Below, in pieces: positions 6,982 through 14,450 of a stretch of DNA of 14,981 nucleotides. Within the stretch, counting starts at the first letter, position 1; the number at the start of each line of letters is the position of its first letter. Position numbers and translations under genes: made by a program. The notes beneath the pieces were generated by a model, which was given only the letters and a program-made list of their open reading frames with translations, was not told the DNA's origin and made no database searches. The DNA is from JANQLU01 sp964434955 (GTDB lineage: Bacteria > Planctomycetota > Planctomycetia > Pirellulales > Pirellulaceae), in NCBI GenBank assembly GCA_964434955.1, contig CAYSXI010000132.1:1-14981 (forward strand), given 5' to 3'.

Positions 6982-8238
6982 TTATTTTCGGACTTCAATT
7001 TTGCGAATCATCAGGTTGTCGAACGATGCCGTTCCCGTCGCTCCGAACATGCCGATTCGAAGAATTGCCGCTTTGGCATCTTCGGGGACTCGAATTTCGC
7101 GATCGTAATTCCGCCACGTTCGCGTGCCCTTGAAGGGTCCGATGTAGCGTGGTTGTCCAATCGGCTCATTTTTCTCGTTCCAGAATTCGACGGCACAAAG
7201 TGCAATTTCTGATTTGCGAAAGCCTTGTCGGACGTCTTCGCACTTAACCGATGCTGAAAGTTTGATTTTGGAAATGTGCTTTCCATCAATCGCGAAGACT
7301 TGCATCAAGTGCGAAGGTTTACCTTTTTCGGTGTTCTTGAACTGAATAAAGTACTGTCCGCTCGGCGCGAGAACTTCTTCAATGCGTTCGAGTTTTCGTT
7401 GATAGTACCACCCGGGAACAAACCCGTTTTCATCCAATTCTTCTTCAAAATCGCCATTGAGCAGTTTTGGGTTCTTGGGGTCCGGTTTTACTTCTCGGTT
7501 GTCTTCCGCTCTCCCGGTCATTGGAACGAAAAGCGTCGGACGAAGTTTCTCCCGAACAAGCTTTCCATCCTTTTTCCGCATCAAATACAGCGTTTGTTGG
7601 TATCTTTCACCGACGGGAACGACGATTAAACCGCCTTCCTTGAGTTGATCCACCAAAGGTTGAGGGACTTTTTCGGGCGAACAGGTCACGATGATCTTGT
7701 CGAAAGGCGCGTGTTCTTTCCAACCTTTGAAGCCGTCACCAATTTTCGTTTTTACGTTTTTGTATTTCAATCGCTTCAAGGTCGAAGCGGCTTTTTTGCC
7801 AAGCGCTTCCACGATTTCGATCGAGTAGACTTCCTTGACAAGCGGACTGAGAACCGCGGCCTGGTATCCGCTACCCGTTCCAATTTCGAGGACCTTGTCG
7901 GTCGCTTTGGGTTCGAGGCTTTCGGTCATGAAAGCAACGATGAAAGGTGATGAGATTGTTTGGCTTTCGCCGATGGGAACTCCCGCATCATAGTAGGCCA
8001 TGTACCGAACATTTTTGGGCATGAATTCATGCCGTTCGGTTTTCAGGATGGAATCGATGACCCGCTTGTCTTTGACTCCGGCTCCAACCACAGCGACTTG
8101 GACCATGCGTTTCCTTCGGGCTTCGTAGTCCGGTTTCGCGCTTCGTTGCGCGGAAAGGTCCTTTGAAGCGCTGCAGACGATCGTCGCGAACGAGACGGCA
8201 ATCAGGCCGAGCAAGGAAAAAGTACGAGGGTAAATCAT
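6982..8238 (-). CDS. pcm: Exported protein-L-isoaspartate O-methyltransferase with C-terminal binding-like domain
   Basis: The 418-aa protein starts with a signal peptide (MIYPRTFSLLGLIAVSFATI, cleavage around residues 22-30). Residues 36-245 are a PCMT domain: GESQTISSPFIVAFM (90-104), the SAM-binding VLEIGTGSGYQ (116-125), VTCSPEKVPQPLVDQLKEGG and the closing LFVPMTGRA. PCMT methylates isoaspartyl residues in aged proteins so that they revert to aspartate. Ordinary bacterial Pcm is about 210 aa, so the extra region (about 255-418), opening with LLNGDFEEE and PGWYY, is an added domain. Its NGDFE...W pattern and the ending IGMFGATGTASFDNLMI resemble carbohydrate-binding/galactose-binding-like beta-sandwiches. 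SAM supply outside the cytoplasm is a puzzle. AGGAAA precedes the ATG. Single gene, own terminator. Confidence 0.9.
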   Translation of the reverse strand: MIYPRTFSLLGLIAVSFATIVCSASKDLSAQRSAKPDYEARRKRMVQVAVVGAGVKDKRVIDSILKTERHEFMPKNVRYMAYYDAGVPIGESQTISSPFIVAFMTESLEPKATDKVLEIGTGSGYQAAVLSPLVKEVYSIEIVEALGKKAASTLKRLKYKNVKTKIGDGFKGWKEHAPFDKIIVTCSPEKVPQPLVDQLKEGGLIVVPVGERYQQTLYLMRKKDGKLVREKLRPTLFVPMTGRAEDNREVKPDPKNPKLLNGDFEEELDENGFVPGWYYQRKLERIEEVLAPSGQYFIQFKNTEKGKPSHLMQVFAIDGKHISKIKLSASVKCEDVRQGFRKSEIALCAVEFWNEKNEPIGQPRYIGPFKGTRTWRNYDREIRVPEDAKAAILRIGMFGATGTASFDNLMIRKIEVRK

Positions 8239-8448
8239 TTGAAGTTTCCTGAAATCGATCGATGAGAATGCCGATCATTCCCAACTTGGCGTTGCCCCAT
8301 CAGGCTAGCTCGCAAAGCAGCTTGACGAATTGATTATATCGAAAAAAACTACCCCACATTCCCTGCCGTGGTCGAAAATGAGTATTGAATCAGTCGCAAT
8401 TGACGATTGGAATACAGTGAATCCGGCCTTTCAGGTTAAGATGCTTGA

Positions 8449-9381
8449 ATGAGTAAAGAATCGAACGGAAATGAGGGCAATTCGAAATCGGAGGATCGTT
8501 CCGAACGTCCGGCGTCTTCGGAATCGGAACCACCGATTTGGCCTTGGGTTCTCCCTTTGGCGGCCTACATGCTGCTGTTGACTTTTTTTCCGAGCGGCAA
8601 ATCGAGCTCTTATGCGTCTGCCCCGACTCGGGATGGATTCCGCGCTGTTGCCTGGGCCCGGCAAGACGAGGCCCCTAGGCCCGTTGGTTCCGAAGCCGAC
8701 AAAAACACCAAACCAGGAATGTCGACGAAAGATGATGCGTCGGGCGCCCGATCGAGCCAGACGGATCCACGAGCTTCGAAGGGTTACGCGCTGGCGACCT
8801 TGGTAAGGTTTCTGGTTGTCGCCGCTGTGCTCGCCTTTTGTTTCCCGCATTACTTGCGACAGTTTCCATTGAGAATCGGATATTGGTGGCTGCCGGTCGG
8901 CGTGGTTGGCGTGGTTCTTTGGATTGCCCTTTGCCACCTGAACCTGGAAGCGAAACTTTTGGTGCTTCTCGGGTTTCGAGAAGACGCATTGGGGAGTCGC
9001 GAAGCCTTTAATCCATTCGACTCATTCCAAACCGCATTCATGTTGTATGCGTTTTTGACGCTTCGCTTCGGCATCCTGTCGGTGCTTGTCCCGTTGGCCG
9101 AAGAGATCTTTCTCCGCGGTTTCCTGGTGCGATACATTCATCGACCCGATTGGTGGCGAGCCAACTTTGGGAAGTTGAAATGGGCTGCACTCGGGGTTGC
9201 CCCCGTCTACGGTGTCTTGACTCACCCGAGCGAGGCGTTGGCCGCAATGGCCTGGTTTTCCTTGGTGACCTGGCTCATGGTTCACACGAAGAATCTATGG
9301 GAATGCGTGTTGGCCCATGCCGTGACCAATTTATTGTTGGGCATCTACGTCATCGCCTTTAGCCAATGGCAACTCTGGTAG
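8449..9381 (+). CDS. CPBP-family (CAAX protease/bacteriocin-processing-like) intramembrane metalloprotease
   Basis: The 310-aa multipass protein carries the CPBP motifs: AEEIFLRG (E218, E219, R223), a histidine in GVLTHP (H259), and VLAHAVTN (H290, N294). These residues form the intramembrane catalytic/metal site in the family. The order is a polar N-terminus (1-28), first membrane segment (about 31-48), a 60-residue polar Ser/Asp/Lys-rich insertion (50-110), then about six further membrane segments. The insertion is unusual. It resembles the CAAX-protease-related group seen near exosortase and exopolysaccharide genes, which would fit the neighbouring ligase, but no exosortase is in view. The substrate is unknown. 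The start is ATG 8449-8451; only a distant AGGTTAAG precedes it, and a 3-codon ORF (ATGCTTGAATGA, 8441-8452) overlaps the start. Divergent from pcm across 210 bp. Confidence 0.85.
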   Translation: MSKESNGNEGNSKSEDRSERPASSESEPPIWPWVLPLAAYMLLLTFFPSGKSSSYASAPTRDGFRAVAWARQDEAPRPVGSEADKNTKPGMSTKDDASGARSSQTDPRASKGYALATLVRFLVVAAVLAFCFPHYLRQFPLRIGYWWLPVGVVGVVLWIALCHLNLEAKLLVLLGFREDALGSREAFNPFDSFQTAFMLYAFLTLRFGILSVLVPLAEEIFLRGFLVRYIHRPDWWRANFGKLKWAALGVAPVYGVLTHPSEALAAMAWFSLVTWLMVHTKNLWECVLAHAVTNLLLGIYVIAFSQWQLW

Positions 9382-10813
9382 CCGTTTGCGCTGTGCGCGG
9401 CTCGACATCAGGACGGGCTTGAAGGCAAGTCTGCTCATAGGTTCCGTTGATCATCCCGAACAGAAAGTACATGAACGATCCAACCATGGGGATAATGGAG
9501 ACGTCGTGGAACATCCCATTGGTCATCCAACAAATCACCATCACCATCATGAGTGTGGAAAACTTGAACTGGAAATAGCCGGTTGAATCCGGCTCCGGTG
9601 CTCCGCGAAGGAAACGCCGCCAGATTCGAAAGGCCATCGAAGCCGAGGTGATTGTAATGGCCAAAAGGAAAGCCACGCCGATCAGGCCGAGCTCCGTAAG
9701 ATAGGACAGCACAATATTGTGCTGCATATAGACGAGCACTTTTTGAAGCGGCATGCCACTTCCCGATTCCAGGTGATAAACCCGTTTGTACTTTGTGTAT
9801 TGCCCGAAACCACAGCCCATGATCGGGCGATCTTCAAACATTTTGAATGCGACAAAGGCAAGCATCGGCCGAAGGGATGCCGACTCGGACATTTCCGAAG
9901 CGGTGACGTACTTGTCGCGTTGGAATGAATTGAACTTCGAACCGAAGAGGGAAATTCCGAGCGCCAAAATCACCATCGCCGCGATGGCCATTCCACCGCG
10001 CAAGCGATTCGGTGCCGGCAGCCAAACCAGCGCGAAAAAGATGACGGGCAATCCAAGCCAAACGCTCCGAGTCATCGTCGCAACAATGCCCACGGTCAAA
10101 AGAACCGACACGGACGCAACGTAAATTCGCAGTTTCAACTTGGACGTATCGTTTGGCCAGAGGATCAGCGTACTTCCCAAAGCAAACATCATGGCCATGC
10201 CATTGGCCACGGGATTCATCATCGGTCCCCGTGCTCGACCAAAAAACTCGGCTTCGCTCGGATCGGCAATGTACCTTGGCCAGACCAGGAAGGACCATCC
10301 GCGGACCTCGGCAATTGCCGTCAGCGCCAGGTAGATACCGAACAATGAGAAAAGCCAGAACGCCTGTTGGAAATGCTTGGCCTCGAATTTGATATTGCGG
10401 GCAACAAGATAAAAACCTGCCGGCATCAAGTTGAAAAAAAGCAACCGGCCCATCGGCTCGTTGCCCCGGTACTTCCAGTCATGGCTGAACGTGCTGAATG
10501 CAATAAACAGCAGCAGGCCTAGAACAAAAAGATCAAGGTGATTGAACGGGCGGAGACGAATCTGATTCTTGTAAATAAAGAATCCAAACAGGCACATCAT
10601 TGCGCCCCAGAAAATGCGATCAATCGTTGCCGGGATCGGTCCGACGGAAAGGTGGAAGAATTCGTAACCGAGACAGCATCCGGCGATCAAGGAAACGACC
10701 ATCAGATTTTGATAAGTCATCCAGGGCTTCAAAAGCGCCCAGCGATTCGAGCGAAAGACGACGATGGCCCAAATCAGCAAAACGGGGATCGCCAAGGCCA
10801 TCAGGAAGTTCAT
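9359..10813 (-). CDS. O-antigen ligase/Wzy-like polymer membrane protein
   Basis: A 484-aa protein with about 12 hydrophobic segments. The Wzy_C/O-antigen-ligase pattern is visible: FGRARGPMMNPVANG (191-205), a conserved arginine in ATMTRSVWLGLP (R249), the long periplasmic loop with DRPIMGCGFGQY (328-339), and the catalytic-type histidine in QHNIVLSYLTELGLIGVAF (H365). Such proteins join or polymerise lipid-linked glycans at the periplasmic face of the inner membrane. Sequence alone cannot separate a ligase from a polymerase. The ATG at 10811-10813 has a weak GAGAA upstream. The 3' end overlaps the convergent CPBP gene by 23 bp, and no terminator is seen between them. No glycosyltransferases adjoin it, so it is not inside an O-antigen cluster in this window. 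Confidence 0.85.
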   Translation of the reverse strand: MNFLMALAIPVLLIWAIVVFRSNRWALLKPWMTYQNLMVVSLIAGCCLGYEFFHLSVGPIPATIDRIFWGAMMCLFGFFIYKNQIRLRPFNHLDLFVLGLLLFIAFSTFSHDWKYRGNEPMGRLLFFNLMPAGFYLVARNIKFEAKHFQQAFWLFSLFGIYLALTAIAEVRGWSFLVWPRYIADPSEAEFFGRARGPMMNPVANGMAMMFALGSTLILWPNDTSKLKLRIYVASVSVLLTVGIVATMTRSVWLGLPVIFFALVWLPAPNRLRGGMAIAAMVILALGISLFGSKFNSFQRDKYVTASEMSESASLRPMLAFVAFKMFEDRPIMGCGFGQYTKYKRVYHLESGSGMPLQKVLVYMQHNIVLSYLTELGLIGVAFLLAITITSASMAFRIWRRFLRGAPEPDSTGYFQFKFSTLMMVMVICWMTNGMFHDVSIIPMVGSFMYFLFGMINGTYEQTCLQARPDVEPRTAQTATRVAIG

Positions 10814-10877
10814 GAATTCTCAAATCGAAAACGCCGGACAAATTCGGATACGATTTTTATCGGCAAGATTTGAGTAG

Positions 10878-10917
10878 TCCCGAAAAGCGGGAAAATCGAA
10901 TCGTGTCAAAGTTTGAC
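10878..10917. promoter_or_regulatory. Hairpin and dyad in the gap between the lipoprotein and ligase genes
   Basis: TCCCG (10878-10882) and CGGGA (10888-10892) form a short hairpin. GTCAAAGTTTGAC (10905-10917) is a perfect dyad with one central base. The dyad overlaps a TTGACA on the minus strand about 95 bp before the ligase start, but no good -10 box follows at 17 nt. They could be an operator or a weak termination signal for the lipoprotein gene; neither is proven. Confidence 0.3.
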
Positions 10918-10976
10918 GACCGTAGCGTGTAAGTAAAACCGCGTGGCAAAAGGTAATGATCGTAGGGATTGAATGG

Positions 10977-12443
10977 CTACTTGCTGGCGGACACGATTTC
11001 CAACCGACATTCGTTTTGAGCCGAAGTTTGGTTTCCGAATTTGTCTTCGATGCGGGTTTCGACACGGTAAACGCCACTTTCGAGTTCCGGGATCTCAATC
11101 GTGACGTACGCAAAGTAATCACGGCGAATGCGGCGACTTCGATCAACGATCGAATCAAACTGCCATTTTTTGATTTCCCGATCGTTGTCATCCAGGATTC
11201 GCACCTGCCCAGAAAATTCTGTTTCAAAGACGAATTGAGAATTGGATGTCAGCGTCTTTTTTGACACCAGGTTTTCGATTTCGCAATACAAAAGGACTTT
11301 GTGTCCGGGGCGGATTTGGCCTGGTTCGATGGTGGTGTATTGGCCAAAGCCGTGAATCGCGGAACATAATTCGCAATTCGAAATTTCCAAAGGAAGGTCG
11401 CCCGCGAGATTAACGAGCGCCTGCCGCAGTTGTTCCGTACAGCGACGCACGAGTTCCCGGCGTCGTTTTTCATTCGATTGGTCCCATTGGTTTTCCGCCA
11501 GCAGCAACATGTTGTCGACGGCCGCCATTTGAGCAATCCAGCTTTGCTGTTCGTCGGACGAAAAAGATTTGACCGGCTCACTGGCGTGCGAGATGTTTCC
11601 CGAAAGCAAGCGAAGCAAGCGAAGTTTGGCAGACGAGCCGATGGCTTCCGCGCCCTCGTGATCGCTTTCGAGATCCGCGGTCAGAACTTCGACCGTATGT
11701 TTCAGTTTCTCATTCCAGGCCACCCGTTGGACCTGGGCTTCATCCGTCAATACGGGATCGTCGTCGCCTTCATGCAGTGTCCAAAGCAAAAGCTTGTCAC
11801 GAAGACGTTTCGGTTCTGCTTTCTCCGAATCCGAATTCAGAATCAATTGAACGTGGGCTTGGCAGTCGGGGTCTCCCGATTCGCATTCATGAGCTGCCGT
11901 TTTGACTGGGTTGCTTGAACCTTTGGGGGCTCGATATATCAGTTGCGGCCGTGGCGATTCCTTGGAGACGCCGCCCACATTTGAGGACCTCGAGGGGAGA
12001 TCCGTGTTTCCAGCGTCCGCCCATTGATTGACCAATTCCTCCAGGGATCGTTTGCTAATGGATTTGGGAATCGGACGTAGCGGGTTGTCTTCGGCAAGAC
12101 GCCGACGTTCCGGTTGGTTCCGCGTGCTCGTTGCCGGCGCCGGTTCCGAAACGGCCACGCGGGGATCGCTGTTCCTTTCATTGGCCCCGTGCACGCCGGA
12201 GCCAGTAATTTCAGAAATGTTCGGCAATTGAAAGGGAACAAACTCCGGTTCATCTTCGGTTGGCTTATTTTCGTCTTCCTTATCAGGCGTGATCCGAATC
12301 GGCTTGGAGCCATCGGGCTGCTTATTGATCATCGAGACGAGACGGTCGACGTCCGATTGATTCCGCAAAAGCCCACAACCGGTCATCGAGACGAGGGGAA
12401 GGCAAACAAGAAGCGGTGAAAGGATCAAATGTCGATTTCGCAT
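10977..12443 (-). CDS. Planctomycete-type lipoprotein of unknown function
   Basis: The 488-aa protein begins with a lipoprotein signal (MRNRHLILSPLLVCLPLVSM then TGC, lipidated Cys at residue 23). Residues 45-200 are polar, Pro/Glu/Ser-rich and probably disordered. Residues 215-360 are charged and helical. The C-terminal part (about 365-488) looks like a beta domain: LEISNCELCSAIHGFGQYTT, PGHKVLLYCEIENL and the final SGVYRVETRIEDKFGNQTS. The CxxC-like CELC and the GFG...LLYCEIEN pattern recall a conserved planctomycete hypothetical family; I recognise no enzyme. The start ATG (12441-12443) has GGAA 7 nt upstream. Predicted to be anchored to an envelope membrane. It follows holA on the same strand after 140 bp with no clear terminator. 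Confidence 0.8.
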   Translation of the reverse strand: MRNRHLILSPLLVCLPLVSMTGCGLLRNQSDVDRLVSMINKQPDGSKPIRITPDKEDENKPTEDEPEFVPFQLPNISEITGSGVHGANERNSDPRVAVSEPAPATSTRNQPERRRLAEDNPLRPIPKSISKRSLEELVNQWADAGNTDLPSRSSNVGGVSKESPRPQLIYRAPKGSSNPVKTAAHECESGDPDCQAHVQLILNSDSEKAEPKRLRDKLLLWTLHEGDDDPVLTDEAQVQRVAWNEKLKHTVEVLTADLESDHEGAEAIGSSAKLRLLRLLSGNISHASEPVKSFSSDEQQSWIAQMAAVDNMLLLAENQWDQSNEKRRRELVRRCTEQLRQALVNLAGDLPLEISNCELCSAIHGFGQYTTIEPGQIRPGHKVLLYCEIENLVSKKTLTSNSQFVFETEFSGQVRILDDNDREIKKWQFDSIVDRSRRIRRDYFAYVTIEIPELESGVYRVETRIEDKFGNQTSAQNECRLEIVSASK

Positions 12444-12583
12444 CGTAGTTCCGCGCGCGTAAGCTTGGATTGGCTGTCCACAAAAATGGGGCGCGGATCA
12501 TAGAAAAACGGGGCCAGGCCATCAAGCTTGGCAAGCCAAAGCGCTTTGAAATGCTAGCGGGAACCCGCCATCACACTTCCGCC

Positions 12584-13663
12584 CTACGCGGCCAGCTTCG
12601 CGAACAAGACTTCGAGGGCAAGTCGGGCCCGGTTTTCATTCGAATGGGAGCCCTTCAAGGCAAGATCGGTTTCAAGCAACCATTGATGAATGTGGCTCGC
12701 TTTCTTTCGCCCCATCGCCTTCATCCGCCTTTCGGCATTCTCAAGTTCATTTCCCCAGCTGCGGAAACCAGCTTGTTTCAATGATTCGCGAATCGCAATC
12801 GGCGAACCCTTGCGTTGGGAGCTGAGGAAATATTCGCAAGCTTGTCCGAAGCGACGAAGCGACCAGGAAAGTTGCCCGTAAAGGGCCAAAGGGTGTTCGC
12901 CCGTTTGAAGCAAACGATTGAGCAGTTCAAAGGCCTGGTCCAAGTCGCCATCGGTCGCGTGGTCGATTGCTTGCCAAACCGAAGTGGCCTTCCAACCGCC
13001 CACGATTTCCAAAATCGTTTGCGGCGTGATTTCTTTTTTGCCACCTTCGATCAACGAAATCTTGGCCAGCTCCTGATCCATTCTGCCAAAATCATCGTCG
13101 AGTAGATCGATCATCTGGCGGGCGGCAGGCGTTCCGAGCTTGATTCCATACTCGGACTTCCCGTGCGCGACGATCCAGTCCGCGATTCGTTTGTCATCGC
13201 GAGATTTGCTTCGTCCTTTTTTGACCTGGGGAGGACCGACATCGATTTGCAGAAACTTTTTGTCGCAATGTTTGTAGAGTCGAGTATTGGCCGGCCAACT
13301 TCCGACGCAAAGAATCAGGCATCCATCGATTTTCTTCTCGCCCAGGTCCTCAATGGACTCGCGATGGTCTTTCACAAACTTGTCGGCATCCTGAACCACC
13401 GCGATTCGCTTTCCCGAATCAAATAGCGAAACCGTGGAGAGTTCATCATAAACGTCGGACCAGGACGCGCTGTCCCCTTCAAACTTGGCGGTTGAAAAAT
13501 CAGAACCGTCGTCCGGTTCTCCTTCCCCCTGTTTCAAGCTTCGGACCAACTCGGAAACCGCGCGCTGACGCAGAAAACGATCGTTGCCAAAAACGGGAAC
13601 AATCATCTTGTTACCTTCAGGCAAGTCGGAATCAAACAAATCAAATGCGTGAATCGTTGGCAT
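12584..13663 (-). CDS. holA: DNA polymerase III subunit delta
   Basis: The product (359 aa from the ATG at 13661-13663) matches the clamp-loader delta subunit, which opens the beta sliding clamp during loading. The N-terminal segment MIVPVFGNDRFLRQRAVSEL corresponds to the conserved opening of the family. RIAVVQDADKFV, LILCVGSWPANTRLYK, the central AARQMIDLLDDDFGRMDQELAKISL and the collar-domain HPLALYGQLSWSLRRFGQ follow in the expected order. As usual for delta, there is no Walker A ATPase motif. The frame stays open upstream to a TTG at 13735, but the intervening residues are hydrophobic and unlike the family, so the ATG is preferred although no Shine-Dalgarno is evident. It is divergent from the cupin gene across 206 bp. 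E. coli HolA is 343 aa, so the length is normal. Confidence 0.9.
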   Translation of the reverse strand: MPTIHAFDLFDSDLPEGNKMIVPVFGNDRFLRQRAVSELVRSLKQGEGEPDDGSDFSTAKFEGDSASWSDVYDELSTVSLFDSGKRIAVVQDADKFVKDHRESIEDLGEKKIDGCLILCVGSWPANTRLYKHCDKKFLQIDVGPPQVKKGRSKSRDDKRIADWIVAHGKSEYGIKLGTPAARQMIDLLDDDFGRMDQELAKISLIEGGKKEITPQTILEIVGGWKATSVWQAIDHATDGDLDQAFELLNRLLQTGEHPLALYGQLSWSLRRFGQACEYFLSSQRKGSPIAIRESLKQAGFRSWGNELENAERRMKAMGRKKASHIHQWLLETDLALKGSHSNENRARLALEVLFAKLAA

Positions 13664-13813
13664 GAAATTGAAATACAATTCAAGAATGCGGATGGCGGTT
13701 ACAAAAAACTTGAGAATGGCTGCGGCATGAATCAAATGCCGTCAGGTTCCGAAGATTCGGGCTCCATTTCTTTAAGCCATTTTGGGCTTCCGCTTCGGTT
13801 TTGTTAACTACAG

Positions 13814-13839
13814 ATCCGCGGATTTGGCTGTGATAGAAT
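13814..13839 (+). promoter_or_regulatory. Putative extended -10 promoter of the cupin gene with upstream palindrome
   Basis: TGATAGAAT (13831-13839) matches an extended -10 element (TGn plus TAGAAT) 30 bp before the cupin start, giving a short leader. There is no recognisable -35. ATCCGCGGAT (13814-13823), a perfect 10-bp palindrome, lies just upstream where a regulator would touch polymerase. Promoter specificity in planctomycetes is poorly known, so this is tentative. Confidence 0.4.
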
Positions 13840-13869
13840 GAACGACGATCGACCGAACTGGAGGCGTTT

Positions 13870-14337
13870 ATGAATCTGGAGACACGGGATATGCATTCGA
13901 AACTATGGGGCTTGTTAATATTGTGTCTGATTTGCACGGCTTGTTTTTCGATAAGCCCAACCCAAAACCGAGAAGGTGTTTCCATGCAGGAAAGTAAGAA
14001 AGAAAATGACGAACGCCTTTTTCATATCGACGCGTTGAACGAGATTCGTGCCAAGAAAAAGGCCAGTTATCATTCGTTTCTCAACAACTCGACCATGCAT
14101 TGCGGTGTCTACCATTTGAAAGCGGGTGCCAAGGACGGCCAAAGTCCGCATCGGGAAGACGAGGTCTATTACGTCCAGAGCGGCAAGGGGAAACTGAAGA
14201 TCGAAGGAAAAAGTTACGATTGCGAGCCAGGTGCGATTCTTTTTGTGGCGGCTGGCGAAAAGCACTTTTTTCACGATATTGAAGAAGACCTGACGTTGCT
14301 CGTATTCTTTTCCAAGGCCAAGCCGGAAAAGCAATAG
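13870..14337 (+). CDS. Exported cupin-domain protein
   Basis: A 155-aa protein with a hydrophobic N-terminal signal (residues about 8-25, KLWGLLILCLICTAC) and a single cupin domain (about 65-150). Cupin motif 1 reads SPHREDEVYYVQSGKGKL (H94, with E96 and E98), lacking the second histidine of the usual HxH. Motif 2 reads PGAILFVAAGEKHFFHD (H132, H135). It could bind a metal, but with an altered ligand set; activity cannot be named. Cys25 sits in an imperfect lipobox (C-T-A-C). GGAGG lies 5 nt before the ATG at 13870, which decides this start. An internal ATG at 13984 (also preceded by AGAAGG) would give a cytosolic form. It is upstream of the selenoprotein gene by 113 bp on the same strand, so co-transcription is possible. 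Confidence 0.8.
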   Translation: MNLETRDMHSKLWGLLILCLICTACFSISPTQNREGVSMQESKKENDERLFHIDALNEIRAKKKASYHSFLNNSTMHCGVYHLKAGAKDGQSPHREDEVYYVQSGKGKLKIEGKSYDCEPGAILFVAAGEKHFFHDIEEDLTLLVFFSKAKPEKQ

Positions 14338-14344
14338 TCGCAAA

Positions 14345-14359
14345 AGGCATTAGTTGCCT
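14345..14359 (+). terminator. Weak hairpin after the cupin gene
   Basis: AGGCA (14345-14349) and TGCCT (14355-14359) form a 5-bp stem with a 5-nt loop, 7 bp after the cupin stop. There is no T-tract, so termination would be leaky at best. Confidence 0.2.
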
Positions 14360-14399
14360 AAGGCAAAGGTCGGAAGAAATTGGCATTTAAGATTTAGCG

Positions 14400-14435
14400 A
14401 TCGTGTTCGCGATCGTATTTGCAATCGTGTTCAAA
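14400..14435 (+). repeat. Three 12-bp direct repeats before the selenoprotein ribosome binding site
   Basis: ATCGTGTTCGCG (14400-14411), ATCGTATTTGCA (14412-14423) and ATCGTGTTCAAA (14424-14435) are head-to-tail with no spacer and share ATCGT.TT. The array abuts the Shine-Dalgarno AGGGGGGAA (14437-14445). It could be an operator, or an RNA-level control site in the leader. Confidence 0.6.
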
Positions 14436-14450
14436 CAGGGGGGAATCAAC

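Noticed and set aside
8399..8445. TTGACG as a -35 box for the CPBP gene
   Set aside because: No acceptable -10 sequence lies 16-18 nt downstream.
12555..12566. GCGGG-AA-CCCGC as a terminator of holA
   Set aside because: The two-base loop cannot form a stable hairpin and no T-tract follows.
13664..13735. TTG start at 13735 for holA
   Set aside because: The extra 24 residues are unlike the N-terminus of the delta subunit and no ribosome binding site supports the start.
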